Origin: Polychytrium aggregatum
Taxonomy: Eukaryota > Chytridiomycota > Chytridiomycetes > Polychytriales
Assembly (NCBI RefSeq): GCF_025602895.1
Contig: NW_026516435.1
Span: 1 to 44,133 of the forward strand
Direction: 5' to 3'
Length of the DNA stretch: 44,133 nt
The notes beneath the pieces were generated by a model. That model saw nothing but the letters and a program-made list of their open reading frames with translations. It had not been told where the DNA came from and did not search any database. Below, in pieces: positions 1 through 9,978 of this stretch. Numbering within the stretch: position 1 is the stretch's first letter; each line of letters opens with the position of its first letter. A program made the translations under genes and the position numbers.

Positions 1-1276
1 GGTCGCCCGGGATATGGTCGAGTTCCTGAGAAGCGAAAAGTGGTATGCCGATCGAGGCATCCCGTATCGCCGAGGATACATGCTCTACGGAAGCCCCGGA
101 ACGGGCAAGACTTCGTTTGTGACAGGTGCGCCATTATTCTGACGAGGCCGTTCGGCTCGGCCGCTCGTGCTGGCCGGCCTCGGGTGGGGCATGGGATCAT
201 GTCTTCACAAAGACAAACATCAGAACGGAGTCTGATCGTCAGATACCTGTTTTGATGAACTCAGCGCTCGCCGGCGAAGTCAAGCTCAACATCTATGTCA
301 TCAGTCTGGCGAACAAAGGTCTCAGCGACGAAAGTAGGTCCTGCTATGATCGGATTCTGGCTCGGTGACTGTGCCGTGAGAGCGTAATAGACCGACGCAC
401 GTTCACGGCCAATCTGCATGTTTCAAGCAGGGAACTTGTTCCGGGATGGAGGACAGCGTGATGCTAGTTATATATCACTTGCGTCATACACTGATTCGCC
501 ATGTCACCCCTTATACTCTCTCCCAGCCCTCACAGAGTTGATGGTCGATACTCCTCCACGCTGTATCTTGCTCCTCGAGGATATTGACGCAGCGTTCGTC
601 TCGAGAGAAAGTGCCGCTGCGGTGGCCCCTGGGGCCAGTACGGCTGCGGCAGGAACAGCGTCGGCCAATGTGACTTTTTCTGGGCTCTTGAATGCCATCG
701 ATGGCGTGGCTGCCCAGGAGGGCCGTCTCCTCTTCATGACGACAAACCACATTGAAAAACTGGATCCGGTGAGTTTCGCGCTGGGCGAGGGTCAGACGCA
801 TCCATCTGAGTGAGAGTCGGGAAAATGGGAGGTCCTCTGCCATTCGATAGTTACTGCTGATCAATGCCATTGTGAATTGGGTTGGCGTGCACACGCGGTA
901 TTACCTTGTCATCACAGCCGTGCAGGAGTAGCGTTCGCAGTCGCCATCGGCCAAGGCGTGGCTCCTGAACTGACAGGGCCATCATTTGACGATGCAGGCA
1001 CTGATACGGCCAGGACGAGTCGACGTCAAGGTGCTGCTGGACTTGGCGACTTCGTCGCAGGCGCAGGGGCTGTTTGATCAATTCTATCCACACGACGAGA
1101 CCAGCAGCGAGATCATGGAGCTCTCGATCGAGTTTGCCCGAGGTATTCCCGACCGCACCTACTCCATGGCGCAGCTGCAAGGCTACCTCATGCGATACAA
1201 GAACAACCCACAGCTTGCTGTGCAGAATGTGGGCGAGCTGATCCGAGGCGGCGCCCAGGTTCTCAGGAGCGACTAG
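1..1276 (+). CDS. BCS1: BCS1-like mitochondrial AAA-ATPase, 5' end cut by window edge
   Basis: Family role: inner-membrane AAA-ATPase that moves the folded Rieske iron-sulfur protein across the membrane during respiratory complex III assembly. Exons read as 2-125, 265-333, 536-768 and 998-1276 (TAG stop), joined by GT-AG introns with matching phases. In order one sees the pre-core segment [20 protein letters not shown], Walker [10 protein letters not shown], the conserved [15 protein letters not shown] stretch, Walker [22 protein letters not shown], the sensor-like [11 protein letters not shown] and the arginine-finger segment RPGRVD, then a short C-terminal helical part ([13 protein letters not shown]). 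The first AAA half and the BCS1-specific N-terminal domain with the membrane segment lie outside the window. A GAAAC/AGTA-rich insert ([19 protein letters not shown]) after Walker B is a low-complexity loop. The gene converges on the kinesin gene. Identification is firm; it is not a classical ABC or FtsH AAA protein because the BCS1 signature precedes the P-loop. Confidence 0.93.
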
Positions 1277-1987
1277 GACGCCACTTGCTCCACGTGCGAA
1301 GGCGAAACCACAGCCAAGCGTCTCGGCATCGCGTTGGACAGTGCTTCGACTCGCTGGATAGATAGCCGCCTGCCGGCGATCGGCTGTGTCTCGAGACGAC
1401 ACAGCTGTTTTCACACTCGTCGCCGATGTTGCTTCCCTACGATTCGATGTTCGCTGCAACGACTCTCCTCCCTGGGCTGCCTGACTGTCTCCACAGTCAT
1501 CGCAATCAATAGATTCTCCCTGTAGTCATGTCGCCATGTCCCAAGTCGTGCGGCTGACGCAATCTTATTGGGTTGGTCAGGGGATGAGCGGATACGACAG
1601 GGTTGAGATATCGGCGCGATATTTCGCTTTAACAGGGGCAAGTCTTTGGTGTATGATCTTTGCTGAGTGGCTTCAATGGGATTTCAGGGTATCAGTGCTT
1701 TGAGGCTCGATGGGTTTAGGCTGTTTACGATCCATTCGACGAACAGAGGTCTGACCTTCGACAACTGTTGGTGGCAGCAGTGGAGGTGATCTTTGAGGAG
1801 TTGGAGCGAATTAGTATCAATCGGGGGAACAAAGACAGCGCAGGACACGGAACAGCATCACCGCGAAGGGGCAGAACCACGCTCGAACCCATGTCCTCGA
1901 CAGGGTGCCAAGAATGGTACGTGCAGATGGAGTCTGCTAGCGTTTGTGTATGTGTCTTGCAAAACTCTTGGTGGGTGGGAGGGCAAC
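1277..1987. other. spacer between convergent BCS1 and kinesin 3' ends
   Basis: About 710 bases between two converging stop codons. No reading frame here shows a recognisable domain. It probably holds both 3' UTRs. One point matters: the kinesin coding end (GTG TAA at 1988-1993 on the minus strand) overlaps a strong splice-donor sequence GTAAGT, so part of this spacer could be an intron or an alternative last exon of the kinesin. Confidence 0.5.
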
Positions 1988-4900
1988 TTACACTTTGGGA
2001 TCACCCTGACGCTGAGGCTTGTGTGATGGCAGCATGATGGGAGGCAGCGTAACATTCTCTCGGCTTGATTCCCACGACAGACCAGACGCCCTCCGGTCCA
2101 ATCTCGGTCTGCTCGCCAGAGATGGCGCCGAGGACCGGCCAAGCGTTGCTTCGATATTGTCCCAGCTGTTCTGCAGCTGTGCAACAGATGCGCTCAGCCT
2201 CGGGAGCGAAGCCATCGTGCCCTGCAGTTCTTCGAGCCTTGTTGATGCAGCTGTCATATCGGACATGGACATTGATCCAAGCATCGTCTCGATAGAGCCC
2301 GCGTCGGACAAATGTTTTGGACCAACTCCAGCAAGGAATTTACCGGTAGAGTCCGTGTTCTCGACAGCGGCCGGAGCCATCGCTTGCAGCTGCTGGACAA
2401 GTGGGTAGATGGCCAGCAGCTCGTTGGTGGGCTTGACTTTCTTCTTGGCCAGCAAGTCCCTTTGAGAATCGATTGCCTGGAGAAGCGATGGAACGACGGA
2501 CGACCGGAGAATCTTGTTCTGGGTCTGGACATGGGACAGGGACTCTGCTAGATGCTGACACTGCTGCTTGAGGTAGTGCGCTGTTTGTGTGGCCCCGTCC
2601 GTGCGGAGGGGAGGCAGCCGATCAAAATCAAAGGCGCAGGGTTATCAAAATTGAAACTAGAGATCGGTTGCATTGACTAGGGGACCAAGACTCGGGGTGC
2701 GTTCGACATAGTCAAGCATCCTTTGTCCCCACAGTGCGGACGGCAATACAAAGGGAGCTGTCCATACATCCGTTGCAAGGGATGACGGGCAAGCAATACA
2801 GAGGTTGGGATGGCTATACCTTCGATAGACTCATAGTGCAGAGCTAGGAGGAAAACCAGGTACTGTGGAAACTCTCCAGAGGTTGATCTTTGCGTGACCT
2901 TGATGTCGTGAGACGGTCGGTCGGGACATGGGTTGTTCATCGGAGCGGTGCATCAAATGTCAGTGCTGCTCTGGCCGAGTACACGTGGAGGACGGACTCG
3001 ATGCAGCAAGCGCTGCGGTGTCACTCGGCCTGCCTCCACCACCTCGCATACCTTGACGAGATCATGGATCTTGTGCTCGCACTGTAGAATATCATTCAGA
3101 AGGCTCGATCTCTGGGTCTCTTGATCATCAGACTTATTCTCTGACAGGAGTATAGCCACCAACCTGCGGTGCATTTCCATTTCTTCTCGGAAGAGCTGTC
3201 GAAGATCCGAAACGAGCTTGGCCGAGCAGGCGCCCGAATCAAGCAGCGGAACTTTGCCTGTTGATTTGGTGTGGGTCAGGGGATTGGGCACCTTGCATGC
3301 CAGTGTCTTGGTGGTCGCGGGGCGTTGCTGCTGGCGCAAGTGTGCCGGAAACTTGGGCTGGAAATCGGGTGGCAGGGGCACGACGTTGTACTTTGTTTGA
3401 ATCTGTGGGATTTGGGGGGCAACCATCAATGGAAACGATTGGCGTCGCGGCGTTATGCGGTTGCTCAAGGCAGTGGCGGTGTGGTCTGGAGGGGCGACGA
3501 AATCGTGTCTTTGACTCGGACTGCTGCATATACACCGTATCTGTGACAGACCTTGTTCTTGATCGAGCGAGCACGAGTGGCATACTTGAGGGTGTTGACT
3601 GTTTCGTCGTAGTGGACTTGGGATGGACTGATGTTCACAATCATGATTGTCCGGCAATGTCCTCCCAAACTATCCTAAAGCCAGAGCCGCTCCATCAGTC
3701 GGGTCTCCGATGCAGAAACGACGACAATCCGCGGCCAAATCCAACCAACCAAGGGAGCGATGGTCCACGAGTCCCGCGACTCACTTTGAGCAGCCGCGTC
3801 AGTTTGCTGTCGCGATAGTTGATGTATTTCCCCTTTTGTCCCTCTGACAGGGCGTTGATGCAGTTACCGAGTGCCAACAGCGAACGGTTGATGCTGGCAC
3901 CTTCGACCATACGAATCCCACGATTCTATGTTGTGATGATGATGATTATTGCGATTCAGGATCGAGCCGCAGTATTGGCCCCATTTCGATTGTCCAATGC
4001 AATTTGCAGTGAACAGAGTTGTCGAGAGTGAAAGGCCTGTCAGCAAGCCAGTGATGCTCGATGCATTCTCCCCATCCATCATGGCAGGCATCGGTCCCAT
4101 GCGGTCATATTCGAGCAGCGATTGTAGCTCTTCCCCAAGCACTGACGACGCTGGTGATACTTGCATTTGTCTCGGCAGCTCGCTCTATCGACATGGCCCC
4201 GAGATCAGCAGCCACCAAGGAGAGTGTATTGGCGACAGAACCGATAATGCGAAGTTCAAGCCACGCAGCCATGCATTGAGTTGGACAGGCATCAGACGAG
4301 GATGTATCGAGATTACAGGAGGTTAGATGATACGGAAGCGCTTGGTGTATTCAGTCCATTTGCCAGGAGCTCCGCGAGTGGTCATTGTGGCATTTTGTTG
4401 TCTGCTCCCCGCTGAAACGTACCTGATCCTGCAAGGTCGATTAGTCCCATTTTGGCCGTTCGCCGTGACTTACGCTTTGAATTCGAGACGTCGTCCCACT
4501 CGATCTGGATTTGCATGATGGCGTGGCTCCGGGACGACACCTCGTTTGCCCCTGTGGCTTGCTGTGATCTGAGCCGATTTCCCTTGTCCAGGAGCTCGAG
4601 GACTTTGTCTGCAGTCGAGACAGTGATCTCATTCAGTCCGGCCACAAACACCGACCCAGAGCCGTCCTCCCGCAGCTCCAGGCACTCAAAATTGGGTTCG
4701 GCGGAGAGCAAGTCATAGATGCTCTCGTTGTAGATCTCAAGATACGACATTCTGAGACTGCAAGCTTGCAGGCTGCCCGCTCCGACGGCATCAAAGAGAT
4801 CGTGTAGCGTCCGGGACATGATTCCGGGATCAGCCTCGGTGCCGAGCATCGTGTACCTGCGATACCGGGTCGGAGAGCAGAGCGGAGGCCGACATTGGGA

Positions 4901-5813
4901 GTCAATCGAGATGGGCGAGCGTGCATGGGTGCAAAGCGGGTGCCTCTGACACACTCCGAGGCATGTTAGGACAACACCAACGTTTTTCCACATCCAGTGG
5001 CTCCTGCATTATCCGTCAGTCAAAAGCGTGGATTAGCATTGCAGCTGTGACTGCGAGTGGTCGTCGTGGATGTGTTGGCGAGAGAAGCTCGAGGGCTGAC
5101 AAGTGATGGACGTGCACAGAGCGACTCATGCTGGAGGGAAACCAATTGACACGCGAGATGGTGATGGAAGGCAGAATGGTGGGAGTCGGTGTGGCATTTG
5201 GTGTTGGGGAGGGCCCAGGAAAGCGGGCGCTATCCGGCAGCAAAGAGTATTCGGAGCAGACGGCAAGAACGCACCATAGGCGAACACGGTGACGTTGTAT
5301 CCGTCCAGGAGCGAGGGAATGAGGTCCTTTGCTGTCCGGCAGTATACATCGGCCTGGGTATCCTTTTCAGAGAACACACGATCGAAGGAGAAGAGCTGCT
5401 CCTTGAATTTTTCTCGCTTGCGGATCTCGTCGGCAGCAGGTGGATGCGGTTCGGTCACCTGGATCGTCTACCAGCCGCAAGTCGGAGCCACAAGAGAGAT
5501 CCATTGGGTGAGAGCCAGGAGAGTATGCAGAAGTGAGTGGACAGATGCTGGTCGAGGAGCATCCATTGGTGCGTGGGCTGCTGGTGATGGTACCTTTGAG
5601 TCCAAGGCAGTGACGCAGATGGTGGGATCCTTTGCTCGCTCCTTTTGTGAGAGAGGACGCAGTCGCACGGCGACCTGCGAGATAACCGCAGCGAGGGCAA
5701 GTGAAGGTGATGTTACTAAAGTCGAGAGGATATCGACAGGAGACCGACAGATCGGTCAGGGGTTGGATGCCCACCAAGACATTTGGATGCAGATCGTCGT
5801 CGTCCTTGCTCAT
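1988..5813 (-). CDS. KIF19: kinesin-8 motor protein, KIF19-like
   Basis: Plus-end-directed motor that depolymerises microtubules; KIF19-type kinesin-8 limits cilium length (family knowledge). Exons on the minus strand: 5813-5775, 5674-5594, 5458-5275, 5003-4982, 4856-4423, 4184-4165, 3925-3785, 3674-3552, 3402-3052, 2862-2820, 2580-1988; total 2031 nt, 676 residues. Motor motifs in order: [31 protein letters not shown] (P-loop about residue 102), [27 protein letters not shown] (switch I), DLAGSERAAETN (switch II), [35 protein letters not shown] and [15 protein letters not shown]. The [27 protein letters not shown] segment is much closer to KIF19 than to kinesin-1. Two micro-exons (22 and 20 nt) carry the P-loop and switch II. 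The second is followed by a GC-AG intron (GCAAGT donor), the only choice that keeps frame. The tail is helical ([17 protein letters not shown]) and short. Exon 9/10 borders and the 3' end are the least certain. Confidence 0.92.
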
Positions 5814-6031
5814 GGAGCTCTGAGCCGCGGGCACGGGCGATGCGGAGACATGCAAATCAAGAAGCAGGCAAGCGTCGGTGTCTTGTGGACAGGCAGGCCA
5901 GCGGCGAGGAGCGAATATGGATGCGGGAGTCGGGGAGAGAGAGTCGAGGTTTGAGCGAGTGCGATACTGAGGAGGGCGGCATTGACGGATGACGACACGG
6001 ACGAAGCAGAGACGAATCGCAGTGACGGGAC
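5814..6031. promoter_or_regulatory. kinesin upstream region up to the LINE fragment
   Basis: About 220 bases separate the kinesin start codon (5813, minus strand) from the first base recognisably homologous to the second LINE relic. No TATA-like or other motif stands out. The LINE insertion therefore sits very near the kinesin promoter. Confidence 0.35.
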
Positions 6032-7483
6032 ACTGCCGCCCCAACCAGACCCAGCGCCTCCTTGACATCTGCGAGGCCCACAGCATCGAGAACCGATACC
6101 AGTTCTCGCCTCCGAAGTGCGAGGTGATGTTCACCGAACAGCACCCAGAGAAGGATGCCAAGGTACACCTGTACGGCAAGGAGCTGCCAGTCGCCAAGGA
6201 GTTCCGATACCTCGGAGCCATCGTCGACATCAACGGCTTCAGGATGGACCGCCAGATCCAGAACCTCACCCACAAGGCCCAAGGCGCCGCCGACAAGCTG
6301 GTGAAGCACGGAATGAGTCTGGGACGATACTCGGCCAAGACGGTGACGAGGGTGTTCAAGACCTTCGTCCGGCCCATGCTCGAGTATGGACTGACCCTCG
6401 AAGTGCTCACGAAGCAGCAAGCCGTGATACTCAGACGAGCACAGATGCACTGTCTGACCCGACTCTTCAGAGTGGTGCGGAACACGTCCTACGGAGCGAT
6501 GCATCTCGGATGCGGTCTCATCACCCTGCCCAACCGCCTCAAGCAGCTGGCCCTCCAGAACCGAGCCGTCTGGGAAGACCGTCTGGACCACAACGACGAG
6601 ATGGTCTCGCTGGTGCTGATATTCTTGTATCCAGCCCAGCCTGATGGATGCATCCCTCGGCTCCCAGTTCTACCTCGACGAATACTGGCGACAGCTGATC
6701 GTGCTGAAAGAACAGTGCCAGCCGGACTACCCGATGAAGGAGCTGTTCAGGAACGGCCACCACGAGCTCACAGGGCCACCAGTCAAGTTGCAGATTCACA
6801 TCGATGACGCGCAAGGCTTCGACAGGTCAAAGGAGCTGACTTCGGCCCGCACCGTGACGACGACCATGTCGGGACTGTGGGCCGAGCGAGGGCCCAAGAG
6901 AGATCGATACTATCACAACATGATGGTAAGATGGACCCTCGGTGCCTTTCCTGGACACCCGTATGGTCACTATCGGCTGTGCATCTCCTGCACGAAGAGC
7001 CGAGGAGAGTTCGTCGCGATGTGCCGGACCCACACCCAGAGCTGCGTCGGAAGAGGCGGCTCGTGGCAACGGATAGTGGACGAGCTCGAGCTGCGGCACC
7101 CCGAGTGGCAAGTAAGCGAACACGAAAAGGTCGGCCCGATCGACAAGCTCCTGGACCTGACGAACGTAGTTGGCTACTACGAGCTGGATGGCATGAGAAT
7201 GTTCAACTGGCAAGACCCAGATATCCATACCCTGTGGCGAACACTCCGAAGGGTGTTCAAGACGCTGATCATCGCCAAGGCGGGGTGGAAACCCCCCAGG
7301 CGATAGGCGGCATGGTCGAAGCAGAGCGAGAGATGAGGGCATATGGCTCTCATTTCTCAAGACTGCTCACTAGGTCTATAAGAACTTTATTTTCTATCCT
7401 TTTTTTTTCTTTCCTTTCCCCTGATATACTGCTAGGGCCGACCAGGCCTTGATAGCTTTCAATTGAAATATTAAAAAAAAAAA
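6032..7483 (+). mobile_element. 5'-truncated non-LTR retrotransposon (LINE) with reverse transcriptase C-terminal part
   Basis: A frame open from about 5989 to 6650 encodes the end of a LINE reverse transcriptase: QTQRLLDICEAHSIENRYQF, a block KEFRYLGAIVDINGFRMDRQ and FVRPMLEYGLTL, typical of the palm end and thumb of non-LTR enzymes. At about 6610-6650 the frame shifts by one and continues as a second open stretch to 7306 with a Cys/His cluster C-x2-C-x10-C-x2-H-x3-C near 6980-7045 (CISC, AMCRTH, QSC), which may be a zinc-knuckle-like motif. Untranslated sequence and a run of 12 A at about 7472-7483 mark the 3' end. Endonuclease and first polymerase motifs are absent. Homology with the 18.6-19.0 kb relic begins at about 6032 (TGCCGCC), so the true 5' junction is near there. 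I see no clear target-site duplication. Confidence 0.82.
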
Positions 7484-7857
7484 ACCGCGACGCTGCCAAA
7501 GTGGCCCGTGGGACACTATGAAAAAAATTTCATGTTAATAAAATGAGCGAGAACGAAAAAACGCGCTCTCGGAGCCACCTCGGTCGGCGAGAAGAGCAGT
7601 CTCTGGCGAGAGACCCCCGAGGGAAGGCGAGAAGCCTCTCGCCGTCACACACACACACTTTGCACACACACACACATTGCACACACACACTTTGCACAAG
7701 GGAGTCAAACACCTCCCATCGACCATCCCAAGAGGGATGGCAACCCCGAAGTGGACTGCCCAGAATATGGGCGACCCGGCATCCACTGTCGAAATTAACA
7801 AAGAACAGTGCGAAATACTTACAGTTTATCCAGAAAGAAACGGGACAGTCACTTTCT
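7484..7857. other. short spacer between LINE tail and Fanzor 3' end
   Basis: After the poly-A tract the sequence holds an AC microsatellite (7646-7698) and then about 130 bases leading into the hairpin region at the Fanzor stop codon. No gene is visible. If the Fanzor element is intact on this side, its right end and any guide boundary should lie in about 7700-7830. Confidence 0.4.
7646..7698. repeat. interrupted (CA)n microsatellite
   Basis: Three blocks of CACACACA separated by TTTG or TTG, each block of 8-14 bases, then TTTGCACAAG. Confidence 0.9.
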
Positions 7858-7877
7858 GGCTTCAGATGTCTGAAGCC
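7830..7877 (-). ncRNA. candidate Fanzor guide-RNA (fRNA) scaffold hairpins
   Basis: Two perfect inverted repeats lie at and just beyond the Fanzor stop codon. Arms CCAGAAAG (7830-7837) and CTTTCTGG (7852-7859) enclose 14 bases; arms GGCTTCAG (7858-7865) and CTGAAGCC (7870-7877) enclose 4 bases, and this second hairpin contains the stop codon (7862-7864). The two share two bases, so they may be alternative folds or stacked. TnpB and Fanzor guide RNAs are known to start near the 3' end of the nuclease gene and run into the element's end, so position and structure fit. That this segment is transcribed as a guide RNA is inference. Confidence 0.35.
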
Positions 7878-8740
7878 CGTTGACTGACTGTAGACCCCAG
7901 TGGGCAGGTCGTGCGATTGTTTCCCGTCCTGGTTGGCAATCGAGTGGTTTTGGTTGGTTTGGGAAACATGGTCTTGAATACACCCGGTCGATCTCCTGTG
8001 GCGATGATCGACTGGCATACCGAGATCATGTTCCTGGCTGCATTGATGTCTCGATCCCACAGCGTATGGCAGCTTGCACAGCTCCGGACAAAGTGTGGTT
8101 TCTCGATATCAAGATGCTCGGGTGACTCAAGTCGCTTGGCTTCCCGACAATGTGAGCACACCTGGGATGTGTTGAACTCGTTCACCGAGCACACATGGAT
8201 CTTGGAGACGGATCGGTCTGGTGGTCGTCTCTGGTGGTGGTGGAACTGCTCAAAGTACTTGGCGAACCTGAGCCTCCGTGGGCTGGATGCATATCCCTTC
8301 CCCTGCTTCCAGGATGCATTCCCAAAGGCAATCACCACCTCGGTTTCCTTTGGTGCCTGGTCGATGACTCGCTTGCACATCTCGTGGACAGTGCGCTGTC
8401 GCTTGCTGTGGAGATCGAGTCGCTTGAATCGCCGTCGCCGAGTCAGGCTGAAGTACAGCTGTTTCTCCAGCATGTCTCCATCGAACACATGGCGAATGTA
8501 TTGCAGGAAGGAAGCCAACCCAGGGATCTTGGGACTTGGTGTGGTGCTCATCCATTTCTGCAGACCAAGGATCTTGTGGGTGTTCTGGATCCACTTGGTC
8601 GCCTGGGTGGTGTCTTTCTCTTGGGAGCCATCTGGCGAGAAAATAGCGACGATGGCTGGTTCTGCCCTCGGGGAAGAAAAATTCTCCTCAAATCCAGCGC
8701 ATTTGGGCTGGCAGAGATACTGTGCAGTGGCGTCCTTGAT
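7862..8740 (-). CDS. Fanzor (eukaryotic TnpB-family) RNA-guided nuclease, C-terminal part
   Basis: Fanzors are transposon-encoded RNA-guided DNA nucleases of eukaryotes, homologous to TnpB; a chytrid (Spizellomyces) is a known source. An open frame of 293 codons shows the catalytic C-terminal half. VVIAFGNASWKQGKGYASSP matches the segment preceding RuvC-II; NEFNTSQVCSHC carries the RuvC-II Glu (codon 8177-8179) and the first zinc pair CSHC (8147-8158); CASCHTLWDRDINAARNM carries the second pair and the RuvC-III Asp (codon 8048-8050). This order, E-x-x-TS-CxxC-CxxC-D-NAARN, is the family signature. The RuvC-I Asp and N-terminal domain were not found: the frame is closed upstream by a stop at 8741-8743, with related-looking codons (RLIERAMRFW) just before it. 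So the gene is either split by unrecognised introns or decayed. It sits alone, opposite to the LINE upstream. Confidence 0.82.
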   Translation of the reverse strand: MKDATAQYLCQPKCAGFEENFSSPRAEPAIVAIFSPDGSQEKDTTQATKWIQNTHKILGLQKWMSTTPSPKIPGLASFLQYIRHVFDGDMLEKQLYFSLTRRRRFKRLDLHSKRQRTVHEMCKRVIDQAPKETEVVIAFGNASWKQGKGYASSPRRLRFAKYFEQFHHHQRRPPDRSVSKIHVCSVNEFNTSQVCSHCREAKRLESPEHLDIEKPHFVRSCASCHTLWDRDINAARNMISVCQSIIATGDRPGVFKTMFPKPTKTTRLPTRTGNNRTTCPLGSTVSQRASDI

Positions 8741-9443
8741 TCAGATCCAGAAACGCATTGCTCGCTCAATCAGTCGTGGGAAGACATCTTGTCAAGGTGA
8801 GTCTTGCCTGATAGCCAAACGATCATGTCATCTCGCTGACACACAGCCACGCTTGACTAGGTTCCCAACCAGAGAGATTCAGATGGTGGTGGTTCTTGTC
8901 CGCAATCGGAGTGGAGCTTCCAACAATGATACAATTGGTCATTCCTCCACACCAATTGCCCACCACCGTCAATCGGCTCAAGGTGATATCAAATGCCTTC
9001 AACAGACCATGGCCGGATTCCAATTTTGCTGCGCCACATCCAACGTGACTTTCAGGTGACCGAGATGAGCAGCCACGCGGAGCATCCCGGATGCACGATC
9101 CAGCGACGATCCGGAGAGACCCGAAGCCAACCCCGGATATCGGCGCGCATCAGCCCGAGTGCGGCTGGCCACAGCGGCGACAGGGCAGACTTGGACACAG
9201 GGCAGACGAGGACAACGGTGGAACGTCGGACGGGGACGCCAGTGGCGTTCTGAGCGGAGCATTCGGCCTTTGTGGACGGGGCACAGGACTGGCGGCTGCG
9301 CAATGGCGGCGCGGGCGCGCCTTTGCTGGCGAAGGGCACAAGCGGCCACAGCTCGGACGGCCACTGTTGTGTGGTGGCAGTTGTGAGACTGGAATGGGAC
9401 TGGATTGGGACAACCGAGGACTGCAACTTGAATGTGCTGCAGC

Positions 9444-9494
9444 ATTGACATTGGCATTAACATTGACATTGAAATTGATGTTGATATTGATGTT
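9444..9494. repeat. degenerate ATTGAC/ATTGAT hexamer array
   Basis: About eight imperfect copies of a six-base unit (ATTGAC, ATTGGC, ATTAAC, ATTGAA, ATTGAT, GTTGAT). Confidence 0.8.
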
Positions 9495-9577
9495 CCAAGT
9501 CGACCACTCCATATCGACTACTCCAAGTCGACACTCCATATCGACCACTCCAAGTCGACCACTCTATATCGACCACT
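9495..9577. repeat. 28-bp tandem repeat, three copies
   Basis: Units begin CCAAGTCGAC, continue CACTCCATATCGAC and end near CACT; lengths 28, 27 and 28. They start immediately after the hexamer array, about 400 bases upstream of the transporter start codon. Confidence 0.88.
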
Positions 9578-9978
9578 CCAGCAGCTGGATTGCGCTCTCT
9601 CCTTCCACGACAGGCCTCTTTGCGCTCTCGAGCACAGCAGAACGGCAACAAAGCCCCCCCCCCAAGACCACAACACATCCACCGGTGTGTTTCTTCGACT
9701 GCCAAGTGCAACATCCCACGCCCGCCACAAACTCTCCATTCCCGCAGTGCGCTCGATCCCGCACAGCCCTGTCTTCTTGGCTCCTTCTGCTGCCTTGGTT
9801 CCTTTCTTTGGTCTCGGCCCCGTCTGTCCTCTCCCCCCCCCGCGCCCGCTCTCTCGGATTTTCGGTCGCATCTGTTCTTTCTCCCGGTCCATCCTCCAAT
9901 CCACCCCCCCCATCACCACCGCCATCGTCGTCGTCTCGCTGCTGGCCCTCCTTAGCCCTCCTCCGACATACCGCCGCC

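Larger units (their letters stand above)
8741..9978. other. spacer, possible Fanzor N-terminal remnant, then repeat-rich transporter promoter
   Basis: From 8741 to about 9060 the minus strand keeps medium open frames in changing phases, as expected for a decayed or intron-split upstream half of the Fanzor gene, but I recognise no motif. From 9444 to 9577 there are two simple tandem repeats. From about 9780 to 9960 the plus strand is strongly pyrimidine-rich (runs of C, TCTC and CCCC), a likely core promoter/5' UTR of the transporter that starts at 9979. Confidence 0.4.

Noticed and set aside
4381..4422. Read-through of kinesin exon 5 into [13 protein letters not shown] stop
   Set aside because: It would truncate the motor at switch II; a donor at 4422 and a later exon encoding ERAAETN restore the family sequence.
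7911..9059. Plus-strand open frame of 382 codons opposite the Fanzor gene
   Set aside because: It is the antisense shadow of the Fanzor coding strand; it shows no domain, while the minus strand carries an ordered catalytic signature.
8741..9060. RuvC-I aspartate and N-terminal domain of the Fanzor
   Set aside because: I searched the three minus-strand frames and found only short stretches (for example RLIERAMRFW, AFLDLNQGRHC) that I could not assign with confidence.
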